Source of the DNA: Amycolatopsis saalfeldensis
Lineage (GTDB): Bacteria > Actinomycetota > Actinomycetes > Mycobacteriales > Pseudonocardiaceae
Assembly (NCBI RefSeq): GCF_900110575.1
Contig: NZ_FOEF01000010.1
Location: forward strand, 62,001 to 126,000
DNA: 64,000 nucleotides
Reading direction: 5' to 3'
The position numbers and the translations under genes were made by a program. The notes under the pieces are model-generated. The model did not search any database, was not told the origin of the DNA, and worked only from the letters and a program-made list of their open reading frames with translations. Position 1 is the stretch's first letter. Each line of letters opens with the position of its first letter. Positions 8,768 to 17,582 of the stretch are shown here, in pieces.

Positions 8768-9856
8768 TCAGGCGGGCAGGGTCACCCGGATCCGGCAGCC
8801 GTCCTGGCGAGCGTCCGGGGAAACCCCTTCCGCGCCAGCGGAAGCCGGCCCTGAAACGAGGGCGGGCGTCTCCGGCGCGACGACCGCGATCGAGCCGCCG
8901 TGCAGTTCCACCACCCAGCGGGCGATGGCCAGGCCGAGGCCCGTCCCGCCGCCGCCGGCGCGTTCGCCGCGGGTGAAGCGTTCGAACACCCGCGCACGGT
9001 CCGCCGGCGGGATGCCGGGGCCTTCGTCGCGGACCTCGATGTGGGCCACGCCCGCGTCGACCACCGCGCGGACCTCCACCGAACTGCCCGCGGGGCCGTG
9101 GCGGGCGGCGTTCTCCAGCAGGTTCACCACCACCTGGTACAGCCGCGCGCGGTCCGCCGTCAGTGCCGCGCCCGGCGGCGACACCGACACGTCGAACCGC
9201 ACGCCCCGGCCCGCCGCGGCGGCCATCGCCTCGGCTTCGGCCGCGACCTCGGCGAGCAGTTCCGCCAGGTCCACCCGCGCGAGGTCCAGCGAAAGCGTCC
9301 CGCCGTCGATGCGCGAGAGGTCCAGCAGCTCGGTGACGAGCCGGCCCAGCCGTTCCGTCTGGTGCAGCGCCGTGCGCAGGGTGGCCGGGTCCGGCGAGGC
9401 GACGCCGTCCACCAGGTTCTCCAGCACCCCGTTCAACGCGGTGATCGGCGTCCGCAGCTCGTGCGACACGTTGGCGATCAGCTCGCGGCGCTGCTGGTCG
9501 GCGGTGGCGAGGTCGGCCGCCATCTGGTTGAACGCGTGGGCCAGCGAGCCCACCTCGTCACGGGCGGTGGCGCGGACGCGGCGGGTGTAGTCGCCCCGCG
9601 CCATCGCGCGCGCCGCCGCCGTCATCTCACGCAGCGGGCGGGTCATGCCGTGGGCCAGGATCTGCGAGGTGGCCAGCGCGATCAGCATCGCCGTGACCGT
9701 GGTCTTCGGCGGCAGCCAGCCGATCCGCCAGTTGAAGAAGGCGAACGCGATCCCGCCCGAGGCGAGCAGCAGGATGGCCAGCTTCAGCTTGATCGACCGG
9801 ATCGGGTCGAGCGGGCGCGGCAGCAGGTCCACGAGCTTGCCCAGGAACACCCTCAT
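8768..9856 (-). CDS. Sensor histidine kinase with HAMP domain
   Basis: 362 residues. Two membrane helices (about 24-42 and 52-69) with a very short outside loop, a HAMP linker (about 72-122), a HisKA domain with phospho-acceptor His132 in NVSHELRTP, and an HATPase domain with N box (VNLLENAARHG), DEGPGIP and GTGLGLAIARW. The short loop suggests it senses a membrane or internal signal, not a large ligand domain. Its ATG overlaps the stop of the response regulator by 4 bases, so the two form a cognate pair. The signal is unknown. Confidence 0.9.
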   Translation of the reverse strand: MRVFLGKLVDLLPRPLDPIRSIKLKLAILLLASGGIAFAFFNWRIGWLPPKTTVTAMLIALATSQILAHGMTRPLREMTAAARAMARGDYTRRVRATARDEVGSLAHAFNQMAADLATADQQRRELIANVSHELRTPITALNGVLENLVDGVASPDPATLRTALHQTERLGRLVTELLDLSRIDGGTLSLDLARVDLAELLAEVAAEAEAMAAAAGRGVRFDVSVSPPGAALTADRARLYQVVVNLLENAARHGPAGSSVEVRAVVDAGVAHIEVRDEGPGIPPADRARVFERFTRGERAGGGGTGLGLAIARWVVELHGGSIAVVAPETPALVSGPASAGAEGVSPDARQDGCRIRVTLPA

Positions 9857-10548
9857 GCCGGCACCTCCAGCGCGTAGCCCACCCCGTGCACCGTCCGGAT
9901 CAGGTCGGCGCCGAGCTTGCGCCGCAACGCCTTGATGTGGCTGTCCACCGCGCGCGTGGTGGCGCCGCCGGCGTGCACGTCCCAGTCCCAGACCTCGGCC
10001 AGCAGCCGTTCACGCGGCTGCACCGAACGCGGCCGCCGCGCGAAGTGCACCAGCAGGTCGAACTCGATGGGCGTCAGCTGCGCGGGCTCCCCGGCGCGGG
10101 TCACCCGGCGCTCGTCGATGTCGATCTCCAGGTCCCCCAGCACGATCCGCTCCGGCCCGCGCTGGGCGGACAAGCGCTCCACGCGCCGCAGCAGGGCGTG
10201 CACCCGGGCCGTGAGCACGCGCATGGAGAACGGCTTGGTCAGGTAGTCGTCGGCGCCGACGCCGAGCCCCACCAGCAGGTCGGTCTCGTCGGCGCGCGCG
10301 GTGAGCATCAGCACCGGCACCGCCCGCCGCGCCTGGATCCGGCGGCACACCTCGAGCCCGTCGAAGCCGGGCAGCATCACGTCGAGCACCACCAGGTCCG
10401 GGCCGGTCGCGGCCTCCGCCGCCACCGCGGCCGGCCCGTCGTGGGCCAGCTCCACGGTGAACCCCTCGGCCCGCAGCCGGGCGGCGATCGACGCGGCGAT
10501 CGTGAGGTCGTCCTCGACGACCAGCACCCGCCGTCCCCCTCTGTCCAT
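9853..10548 (-). CDS. OmpR/PhoB-family response regulator
   Basis: 231 residues. Receiver domain with acidic pocket Glu12/Asp13/Asp14, phospho-acceptor Asp56 (VVLDVMLPGFDG), the LTARA and TKPF switch residues, and a C-terminal winged helix with RRVTRAGE, LTPIEFDLL and VDSHIKALRRKLG. The ATG at 10548 was chosen over an upstream in-frame ATG because receiver homology begins immediately after it. It is first in a two-gene operon with the kinase and divergent from the NCS1 transporter 229 bases away. A role in controlling the transporter operon is possible but unsupported. Confidence 0.9.
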   Translation of the reverse strand: MDRGGRRVLVVEDDLTIAASIAARLRAEGFTVELAHDGPAAVAAEAATGPDLVVLDVMLPGFDGLEVCRRIQARRAVPVLMLTARADETDLLVGLGVGADDYLTKPFSMRVLTARVHALLRRVERLSAQRGPERIVLGDLEIDIDERRVTRAGEPAQLTPIEFDLLVHFARRPRSVQPRERLLAEVWDWDVHAGGATTRAVDSHIKALRRKLGADLIRTVHGVGYALEVPA

Positions 10549-10699
10549 GCCGACGACTCTAGGGAACCACCGTGGAAGCCATCCGGGTGAGCTGTGGAGA
10601 TCCTGTGGAGAACGCGACCGTGTTTCGCTCACTTTGCGCCGACGCTACCGGCGGATTGTGACGCAGGTCATGCACCGTCGGGGCCGTTCGCGCAATCGA

Positions 10700-10737
10700 C
10701 AGACTGCGCCGAGGGCAGCCGAACGGTGAACAGTCTG
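10700..10737. promoter_or_regulatory. CAGACTG/CAGTCTG inverted repeat before the pyrimidine operon
   Basis: CAGACTG (10700-10706) and CAGTCTG (10731-10737) are perfect inverted 7-mers, 41 bases before the transporter ATG. A similar pair, CGGACTG (4930-4936) and CAGTCTG (4952-4958), lies upstream of pucR. Candidate regulator sites; the spacing differs by 9 bases. Confidence 0.35.
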
Positions 10738-10777
10738 CCTCTGCCACCCGCCCGCACCCGGCGCGCAGGATTCCGCA

Positions 10778-12319
10778 ATGGAGCCGACCTCACAGGTGCA
10801 CGCCGACGGGCGGGTGGAGCTCGCCGACGTCCGCTCCCTGCACGGCAGCCGGTTCTTCAACGAGGAACTGGCCCCGGTCCCGATCGGAAAACGGACCTGG
10901 AGCACGTACAACTACTTCGCGCTCTGGATGGGGATGGCCCACAACATCCCCAGCTACGCGCTGGCGGCGTCGCTCATCGCGCTCGGCATGAACTGGCTGC
11001 AGGCACTCATCACGATCACCATCGGCAATCTCGTGGTGCTCGCCCCGATGCTGCTCAACAGCCACGCCGGCACGAAGTACGGCATCCCGTTCCCGGTGTT
11101 CGCGCGGGCCTTCTACGGCCTGCGCGGCGCCAACCTGGCCGCGCTGCTGCGCGCGTTCATCGCGTGCGGCTGGTTCGGCATCCAGACCTGGGTGGGCGGC
11201 GAGTCGATCTACGTGATCGTCGGCAGGCTCGCCGGGTCCGGCTGGCGCGATTCGACCGTGGTGCTCGGCCAGCACTGGACGCTGTGGCTGAGCTTCGCCG
11301 TGTTCTGGCTCGTGCAGATGCTGATCATCTGGCGCGGTATGGACGCGGTCCGGAAGTTCGAGAACTGGACCGCGCCGCTGGTGTCGGTCGGCTTCCTGAT
11401 CCTGCTCGGCTACGTGCTGGTGAAGGCGGGCGGCTTCGGCCCGATCCTGGCCGACCCCGGCAAGCTCGGCTGGGGACCCGGCTTCTGGAAGGTGTTCGCG
11501 CCGTCGCTGATGGCGATGATCGCGTTCTGGTCCACGCTCTCGCTGAACATGCCGGACTACACGCGCTTCGGCGGCAGCCAGCGCAAGCAGGTGCGCGGGC
11601 AGATCCTCGGCCTGCCGACCACCATGACGTTCATCGCGGTCGTGGCCATCCTGACCACTTCGGGCGGGCACGTGCTCTACGGCCAGGACATCTGGGACCC
11701 GGCACAGCTGGCGGACAAGTTCTCCAGCCCGGTCGTGGTGGTCGTCGCGCTGGCCGCGCTGGTGCTGGCGACGATCTCGGCGAACCTCGCGGCGAACGTG
11801 GTCAGCCCGTCCTACGACTTCTCCAACGCCTTCCCGAAGCGCATCACGTTCGCGCTCGGCGGCCTGATCACCGGTGTCGTCGGCATCCTGATCCAGCCGT
11901 GGCGGCTCTACTCCGACCCGAGCATCTACATCTTCGCCTGGCTCGGGTTCTACGGCGGCCTGCTCGGCGCCGTGGCCGGTGTGCTCGTGGCCGGCTACTG
12001 GGTGATCGCCCGGACCGAGCTGAAGCTGAAGGACCTCTACACACCCGATGGGGTGTATTGGTTCGCCGGGGGCTGGAACTGGCGCGCGGTGGTCGCGACG
12101 CTGGTCGGCGCGGTGCTCGCGGTCGGCGGGGCCTACGGCGGCCCCTTCCCCGCGAACGGCCTCATCCCCTTCCTGAAGCCGCTCTACGACTACAACTGGG
12201 TGGTGGGCCTGGTCGGCGCGTTCGCCGTCTACGCCCTGTTCTCCCGGTCCAGCACGAAGGAGGAGACAAGTGAGCGACCTGGTCCGAGCCGGATTGATCC
12301 AGCAGCGGTGGACGGGTGA
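10778..12319 (+). CDS. NCS1-family nucleobase/hydantoin:cation symporter
   Basis: 513 residues with about twelve membrane helices. NCS1 hallmarks are visible: an N-terminal NEELAPVPIGKRTWSTYNYFALWMGMAHN, the GTKYGIPFPVFARAFYG segment, AFIACGWFGIQTWVGG, and a SLNMPDYTRFG loop. Family members import uracil, allantoin, hydantoins or related bases with Na+ or H+. It is first in the operon with beta-ureidopropionase, dihydropyrimidinase and the LLM enzyme, so uracil, dihydrouracil or hydantoins are the likely substrates. Its last 50 bases overlap the next gene in another frame, an unusually long overlap. Confidence 0.88.
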   Translation: MEPTSQVHADGRVELADVRSLHGSRFFNEELAPVPIGKRTWSTYNYFALWMGMAHNIPSYALAASLIALGMNWLQALITITIGNLVVLAPMLLNSHAGTKYGIPFPVFARAFYGLRGANLAALLRAFIACGWFGIQTWVGGESIYVIVGRLAGSGWRDSTVVLGQHWTLWLSFAVFWLVQMLIIWRGMDAVRKFENWTAPLVSVGFLILLGYVLVKAGGFGPILADPGKLGWGPGFWKVFAPSLMAMIAFWSTLSLNMPDYTRFGGSQRKQVRGQILGLPTTMTFIAVVAILTTSGGHVLYGQDIWDPAQLADKFSSPVVVVVALAALVLATISANLAANVVSPSYDFSNAFPKRITFALGGLITGVVGILIQPWRLYSDPSIYIFAWLGFYGGLLGAVAGVLVAGYWVIARTELKLKDLYTPDGVYWFAGGWNWRAVVATLVGAVLAVGGAYGGPFPANGLIPFLKPLYDYNWVVGLVGAFAVYALFSRSSTKEETSERPGPSRIDPAAVDG

Positions 12320-13112
12320 CAAGGAGTCGATGATCGCGAACGCCGTCGAAGCCATCGGCAAAGCGGCTTCGCAGGGCGCCCAGGTCGTCTGCCTCCAGGA
12401 ACTGTTCTACGGCCCGTACTTCTGCCAGATCCAGGACGCCGACTACTACTCCTACACCGAGGGCATTCCCGACGGCCCCACCACGAAGCTCATGCAGGAG
12501 GTGGCCGAGCGCCACGGCGTGGTGCTGGTGGTGCCGATGTACGAGCAGGAGCAGCCCGGCGTCTACTACAACACCGCTGCGGTGATCGACGCCGACGGCA
12601 CGTACCTGGGCAAGCACCGCAAGAACCACATCCCGCAGGTGAAGGGGTTCTGGGAGAAGTTCTACTTCCGGCCCGGCAACCTCGGCTACCCGGTGTTCGA
12701 CACCGCCGTGGGCCGCATCGGCGTGTACATCTGCTACGAGCGGCACTTCCCCGAGGGCTGGCGCGCGCTCGGCCTGGCGGGCGCGAAGATCGTGTTCAAC
12801 CCGTCGGCGACCAGCCGGGGACTCTCGGAGTACCTGTGGCGCCTGGAGCAGCCCGCGGCCGCCGCGGCGAACGAGTACTTCGTCGGCACGATCAACCGCA
12901 TCGGCGTGGAACCCTTGGGCGACAACGACTTCTACGGCCAGTCCTACTTCGCCGACCCGCGCGGGCAGCTGGTCGGCGAGGCCGCTTCGGACTCCGAGGA
13001 GGAGATCGTCGTCCGCGACCTGGACATGGGCCAGCTCGCCGAGGTGCGCGACCTCTGGGCGTTCTACCGCGACCGTCGCCCGGACAGCTACGGCCCCCTG
13101 ACGGAGGCCTGA
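12270..13112 (+). CDS. Beta-ureidopropionase-type nitrilase superfamily amidohydrolase
   Basis: 280 residues with the nitrilase superfamily triad: Glu44 (CLQELFYGPYF), Lys118 (KHRKNHIPQ) and Cys155 (YICYERHFPEGW). The segment RPGNLGYPVFDT, and the FNPSATSRGLSEYLWRLEQP region, are closest to beta-ureidopropionase (N-carbamoyl-beta-alanine to beta-alanine, CO2 and ammonia). N-carbamoyl amino acid hydrolase on hydantoin products is the alternative. The GTG at 12270 has an excellent AAGGAGGAGA ribosome site and lies inside the end of the transporter gene. Its stop overlaps the dihydropyrimidinase ATG. Confidence 0.88.
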   Translation: MSDLVRAGLIQQRWTGDKESMIANAVEAIGKAASQGAQVVCLQELFYGPYFCQIQDADYYSYTEGIPDGPTTKLMQEVAERHGVVLVVPMYEQEQPGVYYNTAAVIDADGTYLGKHRKNHIPQVKGFWEKFYFRPGNLGYPVFDTAVGRIGVYICYERHFPEGWRALGLAGAKIVFNPSATSRGLSEYLWRLEQPAAAAANEYFVGTINRIGVEPLGDNDFYGQSYFADPRGQLVGEAASDSEEEIVVRDLDMGQLAEVRDLWAFYRDRRPDSYGPLTEA

Positions 13113-14494
13113 TGACCACCCTTATCAAAGGCGGCCAGGTCGTCTCCCCCGCCGGCGCCGTCGAGGCCGATGTGCTGGTGGACGGCGAGCGCATCGCCGC
13201 CGTCGCCGCGCCCGGCGCGCTCACCGGCGACGAGACGATCGACGCCACCGGGAAGTACGTGCTGCCCGGCGGCATCGACGCGCACACGCACATGGAAATG
13301 CCCTTCGGCGGCACGCATTCCGTGGACACCTTCGAGACCGGCACCGTCGCCGCGGCCTGGGGCGGCACGACCACGATCATCGACTTCGCCGTGCAGGCCA
13401 AGGGCACCTCGCTGCTGTCCACACTGGACAAATGGCACAGCAAGGCCGACGGCAACTGCGCCGTGGACTACGGCTTCCACATGATCGTCTCGGACGTCAA
13501 CGACGCCTCGCTCAAGGAGATGCGGGCCTGCGTGGACGCCGGCGTGGGCAGCTTCAAGATGTTCATGGCCTACCCCGGCGTCTTCTACTCCACCGACGGC
13601 GAGATCCTGCGGGGGATGCAGCAGGCGCGCGAGATCGGCGCCACGATCATGATGCACGCCGAGAACGGCATCGCGATCGACGAGCTGGCCGCGCAGGCGT
13701 ACGCCGCGGGCCGGGTCGACCCCGTGGAGCACGGGCGCACCCGGCCGCCGGAGCTGGAGGCCGAGGCGACCTCGCGCGCGATCCGGCTGGCCGCCGTCAC
13801 GGGTGCGCCGCTCTACATCGTGCACCTGTCCGCCTCGCAGGCGCTGGCGGCGGTGGCGGAAGCGCGTGACGACGGGCAGAACGTGTTCGCCGAGACCTGC
13901 CCGCAGTACCTGTACCTGTCCATTGAGGACTTGGCGAAGCCCGGCTTCGAAGGCGCGAAGTACGTCGCTTCGCCGCCGCTGCGGGAGAAGTCGCACCAGG
14001 CCGACCTGTGGCGCGGGCTGCGCACCAACGACCTGTCCGTGGTGTCCACCGACCACTGCCCGTTCTGCTTCAAGGACCAGAAGGAGCTGGGCCGCGGCGA
14101 CTTCCGGGCGATCCCGAACGGCATGCCCGGCGTCGAGCACCGGATGGACCTGCTGCACCAGGGCGTGGTCGCGGGTGAGATCTCGCTCGGCCGCTGGGTC
14201 GAGACGTGCTCGGCGACGCCGGCCCGGATGTTCGGGCTGTACCCGCGCAAGGGGGTCATCGCCGCGGGCTCGGACGCGGACATCGTGGTCTACGACCCGG
14301 CGGCCACGCAGACGCTGTCCGCCGAGACGCACCACATGAACGTGGACTACTCGGCGTACGAGGGCTTCGAACTGACCGGCAAGGTCCACACGGTGCTCTC
14401 GCGCGGCCGGGTCGTGGTGTCGCCGTCGGGTTTCAGCGGCGGGGCCGGCCACGGGAAGTTCCTCGCCCGCGCCCTGAACCAGTACCTGAACTGA
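13112..14494 (+). CDS. Dihydropyrimidinase / D-hydantoinase
   Basis: 460-residue cyclic amidohydrolase. Metal ligands are visible: His58 and His60 (GIDAHTHMEMPFGG), the carboxylated Lys149 (GVGSFKMFMAY), His in MMHAEN, His in YIVHLSAS and Asp in STDHCPF. It opens dihydrouracil or 5-substituted hydantoins to N-carbamoyl-beta-amino acids, the substrate of the preceding enzyme. The start codon overlaps the upstream stop. The length is normal for the family. Whether uracil degradation or hydantoin use is the real job cannot be decided from sequence; mmsA nearby favours uracil. Confidence 0.9.
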   Translation: MTTLIKGGQVVSPAGAVEADVLVDGERIAAVAAPGALTGDETIDATGKYVLPGGIDAHTHMEMPFGGTHSVDTFETGTVAAAWGGTTTIIDFAVQAKGTSLLSTLDKWHSKADGNCAVDYGFHMIVSDVNDASLKEMRACVDAGVGSFKMFMAYPGVFYSTDGEILRGMQQAREIGATIMMHAENGIAIDELAAQAYAAGRVDPVEHGRTRPPELEAEATSRAIRLAAVTGAPLYIVHLSASQALAAVAEARDDGQNVFAETCPQYLYLSIEDLAKPGFEGAKYVASPPLREKSHQADLWRGLRTNDLSVVSTDHCPFCFKDQKELGRGDFRAIPNGMPGVEHRMDLLHQGVVAGEISLGRWVETCSATPARMFGLYPRKGVIAAGSDADIVVYDPAATQTLSAETHHMNVDYSAYEGFELTGKVHTVLSRGRVVVSPSGFSGGAGHGKFLARALNQYLN

Positions 14495-14505
14495 AGGGCG
14501 GAAGC

Positions 14506-15504
14506 GTGGACTTCGGGATCGTGCTGCAGACCGACCCGCCGGCGTCCGACGTCGTCCGGCTGATGAAGGCCGCCGAGGACCAGGGTTTCCGCTACGGCTG
14601 GACGTTCGACTCGGCGGTGCTGTGGCAGGAGCCGTTCGTGGTCTACTCGCGGATCCTGGCGGAGACCTCGTCGCTGGTGGTCGGGCCGATGGTGACTTCG
14701 CCGGGCACGCGGGACTGGTCGGTGATGGCGTCGACCTTCGCCACGCTGAACGACATGTACGGCAACCGCACCGTGTGCGGCATCGGCCGGGGCGACTCGG
14801 CGCACCGGGTGGTCGGCAAGCCACCGTCCACATTGGCCACGGTGCGGGACTGCATGCGGGTGGTGAAGGACCTCGCCGAGGGCCGCGAGGTCACGATGAA
14901 CGACACGGCCGTGCGAATCCCGTGGGTGCGGGGCGGGCGGCTGGAGATGTGGATGGCCGGCTACGGCCCGAAGGCGCTGAAGACCGTCGGCGAGCACGCC
15001 GACGGCTTCATCCTCCAATGCGCCGACCCGGCCATCGCCCGCTGGACCATCGGCGCGGTCCGCGACGCCGCCCGCGCGGCCGGCCGCGACCCGGGCGGCA
15101 TCACGATCTGCGTGGCGGCCCCCGCATACGTCGGCGAGGACCTGGCCCATCAGCGTGAGCAGCTGCGCTGGTTCGGCGGCATGGTCGGCAACCACGTCGC
15201 GGACCTCGTTTCGCGCTACGGCTCCTCGGGCGCGGTCCCCCGCGAGCTGACCGACTACATCCGCGAACGCGAGGGCTACGACTACCGCCACCACGGCCGC
15301 GCCGGCAACCCGTCCACGGATTTCGTCCCGGACGAGATCGTGGACCGCTTCTGCCTGCTGGGGCCCGCTTCCGCTCACATCGCCCGCCTCCAGGAACTCG
15401 CCGAGCTGGGCGTCGACCAATTCGCCCTGTACTTGATGCACGACGAACGGGAAGCGACGCTGGGCGCGTATGGGAACCAGATCGTCGGCAAGCTGACGGC
15501 TTGA
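14506..15504 (+). CDS. LLM-class (F420-dependent type) flavin oxidoreductase, TIGR03842-like
   Basis: 332 residues, luciferase-like TIM-barrel. The N-terminus DFGIVLQTDPPASDVVRLMKAAE and RNRTVCGIGRGDSAHRVVG resemble the TIGR03842 group, which is usually found beside hydantoin and pyrimidine genes. The cofactor (F420 or FMN) is inferred from family. It is last in the four-gene operon (GTG start 11 bases after the dihydropyrimidinase stop, preceded by GGGCGGAAG). No classical dihydropyrimidine dehydrogenase is present in the window, so this enzyme may supply the redox step; that is inference. Confidence 0.82.
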   Translation: MDFGIVLQTDPPASDVVRLMKAAEDQGFRYGWTFDSAVLWQEPFVVYSRILAETSSLVVGPMVTSPGTRDWSVMASTFATLNDMYGNRTVCGIGRGDSAHRVVGKPPSTLATVRDCMRVVKDLAEGREVTMNDTAVRIPWVRGGRLEMWMAGYGPKALKTVGEHADGFILQCADPAIARWTIGAVRDAARAAGRDPGGITICVAAPAYVGEDLAHQREQLRWFGGMVGNHVADLVSRYGSSGAVPRELTDYIREREGYDYRHHGRAGNPSTDFVPDEIVDRFCLLGPASAHIARLQELAELGVDQFALYLMHDEREATLGAYGNQIVGKLTA

Positions 15505-15509
15505 ATTCG

Positions 15510-16115
15510 GCTTGGCTGCGAACAGATCTGCTCCCAGGCAAGGACATCGCGGAGCGCGCTCAGGCATTGGCACTGAAGATCCGCCAGCACAAGAGCGTGA
15601 TCTAGACCGAGGAGGCGACCAAGAATGCCTTCGTCATGCCGTTCATCAGCACGGTCCTCGGCTACGACGTCTTCAACCCCGCCGGGGTGATCCCGGAGTT
15701 CACCGCGGATGTGCCGGAACTGGCGAAGCTGACCAAGGAGTCCTTCGACCTCGACTCGGTCATCAGCGCCGCCGGCGAGCTGAAGGCGCCTTCACCCAGC
15801 GCGTACGGGAGCAGTTCGTGCCGCTCGTCGAAAAGGCGACCCGGCAGTTCCTGAACGAGCAGGTCAACGATCGGCTCAAGAACGCGCTCGGTGCGCCGGA
15901 CTCCTACACCGAGGAGGAGCTGGAGGGTTACCGGGTCATTCGCGCGATCGTCTGCGCGGAGGTGCCCGCCTCGCGGATCACCGCGCGGGACAACCAGACC
16001 TATTTCGGGGTGCTCCTCGACAACAACAACCGGAAGCCGATCGCGCGGCTGTGGTTCAACCGGGCTGCCCCAAGCCGAACCCGCCGCGCAGCCCGTCGAC
16101 GCCAAGGCCTCCTAA
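15510..16115 (+). pseudogene. Remnant of a type I restriction-type (HsdR N-terminal-like) protein
   Basis: Fragments read in order as one protein of the family with TEEATKNAFVMPFI near its start. There is an in-frame TAG at 15603-15605 just before TEEATK, where relatives have Gln. A long internal part after EFTADV (about 15706) is missing, with the text jumping to KESFDLDSVISAAGELK. A frame change at about 15785 leads to QFVPLVEKATRQFLNEQVNDRLK and later VLLDNNNRKPIARLWFN. Relatives are small stand-alone proteins related to type I restriction subunits. Three independent lesions make it non-functional. It abuts the end of the pyrimidine operon and starts the accessory stretch. Confidence 0.75.
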
Positions 16116-16279
16116 GCCGAGGGCAACGGGACAACCGGGGGGAAACCACCACCGCCGGTTCCCGTCGCTTGCGGTAAGCCGACAGAAAGTCCCAACCATC
16201 TATACAAACGTGTGAAAGATTCGTAGTCTCGCCTCGCCGCCGCTGTCCTGTCCGCATCGTCGCGACGAGGAGTCCCGTC

Positions 16280-17518
16280 ATGGGCGTGTCCCGCCGTACT
16301 TTCCTGTCTCTGGCTGCCGCCGGTTCCGCGGCTGCCGCACTGCCGTCGCTGGGCGCCGGGCCCGCGTCGGCGGCCAGTCCGCCCGGTGACGTGGTCGGCA
16401 AGATCACCGTCGGCTACCAGGGCTGGTTCGCCTGCATCGGCGACGGCGCGCCGATCAACGCCTGGTGGCACTGGGCGCACGACGCGAGCAAAGCGCCGTC
16501 GCCGGACAACACCGGGATCAAGTCGTGGCCCGACGTCCGCGATTACGACCACACCTACAAAACCGCGTACGGGAACCTCGGCAACGGGCAGACCGCGAAC
16601 CTGTTCTCCTCTTACGACCAGCAGACCGTCGACACGCATTTCGCCTGGCTGCAGCAGTTCGGCATCGACACCGCGGCGCTGCAGCGGTTCAACCCCAACG
16701 GCGCCGAGGGCCCGACCCGCGACGCGATGGCGCAGAAAGTGCGCAGCGCCGCCGAATCGCACGGGCGGAAGTTCTACGTGATGTACGACGTCACCGGCTG
16801 GACGAACATGCAGCAGGAGATCAAGGACGACTGGACCTCGAAGATGTCGGTGCACACCGCGTCCGGCGCCTACGCCCGCCAGAACGGCAAGCCGGTCGTC
16901 TGCGTCTGGGGCTTCGGCTTCAACGACGGCAACCACCCGTGGGACGCCGGCCCCTGCCTCGACGTGGTGAACTGGTTCAAGGGCCAGGGCTGTTACGTGA
17001 TCGGCGGCGTGCCGCGGGAATGGCGCGTCGGCGGTTCGGGCACGCGCACCGGGTTCTCCGACGTCTACCACGCGTTCAACGCGCTCTCGCCGTGGATGGT
17101 CGGCGCGATCGGCAACGCGGGCGACTCCGACAACGTCTACAACACCATCACCGTCGGCGACCAGGCGGACTGCAACTCCCACGGCATCGACTACCAGCCC
17201 TGCGTGCTGCCCGGCGACACCCAGGAACGCCAGCGCGTGCACGGCGACTTCATGTGGCGGCAGTTCTACAACATGGTCCGCGCCGGCGCCCAGGGCATCT
17301 ACATCTCGATGTTCGACGAGTACAACGAGGGCAACCAGATCGCGAAAACCGCCGAGGACTCCTCGATGGTCCCCGCGGGCTCCGGCCTCTGGGCCCTCGA
17401 CGAGGACGGCACGCGCTGCAGCTCCGACTACTACCTCCGGCTCACCGGCGACGGCGGCCGGATGCTGCGCGGCGAAATCGCCCTGACGCCCAACCGGCCG
17501 ACCCCGCCGGTCGCCTGA
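16280..17518 (+). CDS. Tat-exported GH99/GH71-like glycoside hydrolase
   Basis: 412 residues with a twin-arginine signal: SRRTFLSLAAAG at residues 4-15 and a cleavage site after about residue 33 (ASA-AS). The mature domain resembles the GH99/GH71-like group (GKITVGYQGWFACIGDG near the start, ALQRFNPNG, YVMYDVTGW, and GIYISMFDEYNEGNQIAKTAED near the end). Family enzymes act on mannans or alpha-glucans; the true substrate is unknown. RBS GAGGAG precedes the ATG. The gene stands alone, and a perfect hairpin follows it. Confidence 0.8.
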   Translation: MGVSRRTFLSLAAAGSAAAALPSLGAGPASAASPPGDVVGKITVGYQGWFACIGDGAPINAWWHWAHDASKAPSPDNTGIKSWPDVRDYDHTYKTAYGNLGNGQTANLFSSYDQQTVDTHFAWLQQFGIDTAALQRFNPNGAEGPTRDAMAQKVRSAAESHGRKFYVMYDVTGWTNMQQEIKDDWTSKMSVHTASGAYARQNGKPVVCVWGFGFNDGNHPWDAGPCLDVVNWFKGQGCYVIGGVPREWRVGGSGTRTGFSDVYHAFNALSPWMVGAIGNAGDSDNVYNTITVGDQADCNSHGIDYQPCVLPGDTQERQRVHGDFMWRQFYNMVRAGAQGIYISMFDEYNEGNQIAKTAEDSSMVPAGSGLWALDEDGTRCSSDYYLRLTGDGGRMLRGEIALTPNRPTPPVA

Positions 17519-17523
17519 ACGAG

Positions 17524-17556
17524 CCCCGCGTACGTCCTCAATGGACGTACGCGGGG
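17524..17556. terminator. Bidirectional terminator between convergent genes
   Basis: Perfect 14-base arms (17524-17537 and 17543-17556) around a 5-base loop sit between the convergent glycosidase and beta-lactamase-fold genes. No strong T tract, which is common in high-GC actinobacteria. Confidence 0.75.
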
Positions 17557-17582
17557 TCAGTCGTTCGGCTGAACCGGCGGGC

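Noticed and set aside
10790..12361. 523-residue frame on the minus strand
   Set aside because: Shadow of the NCS1 transporter; rich in Arg, His, Gln and Asp as expected for reversed membrane-protein codons.
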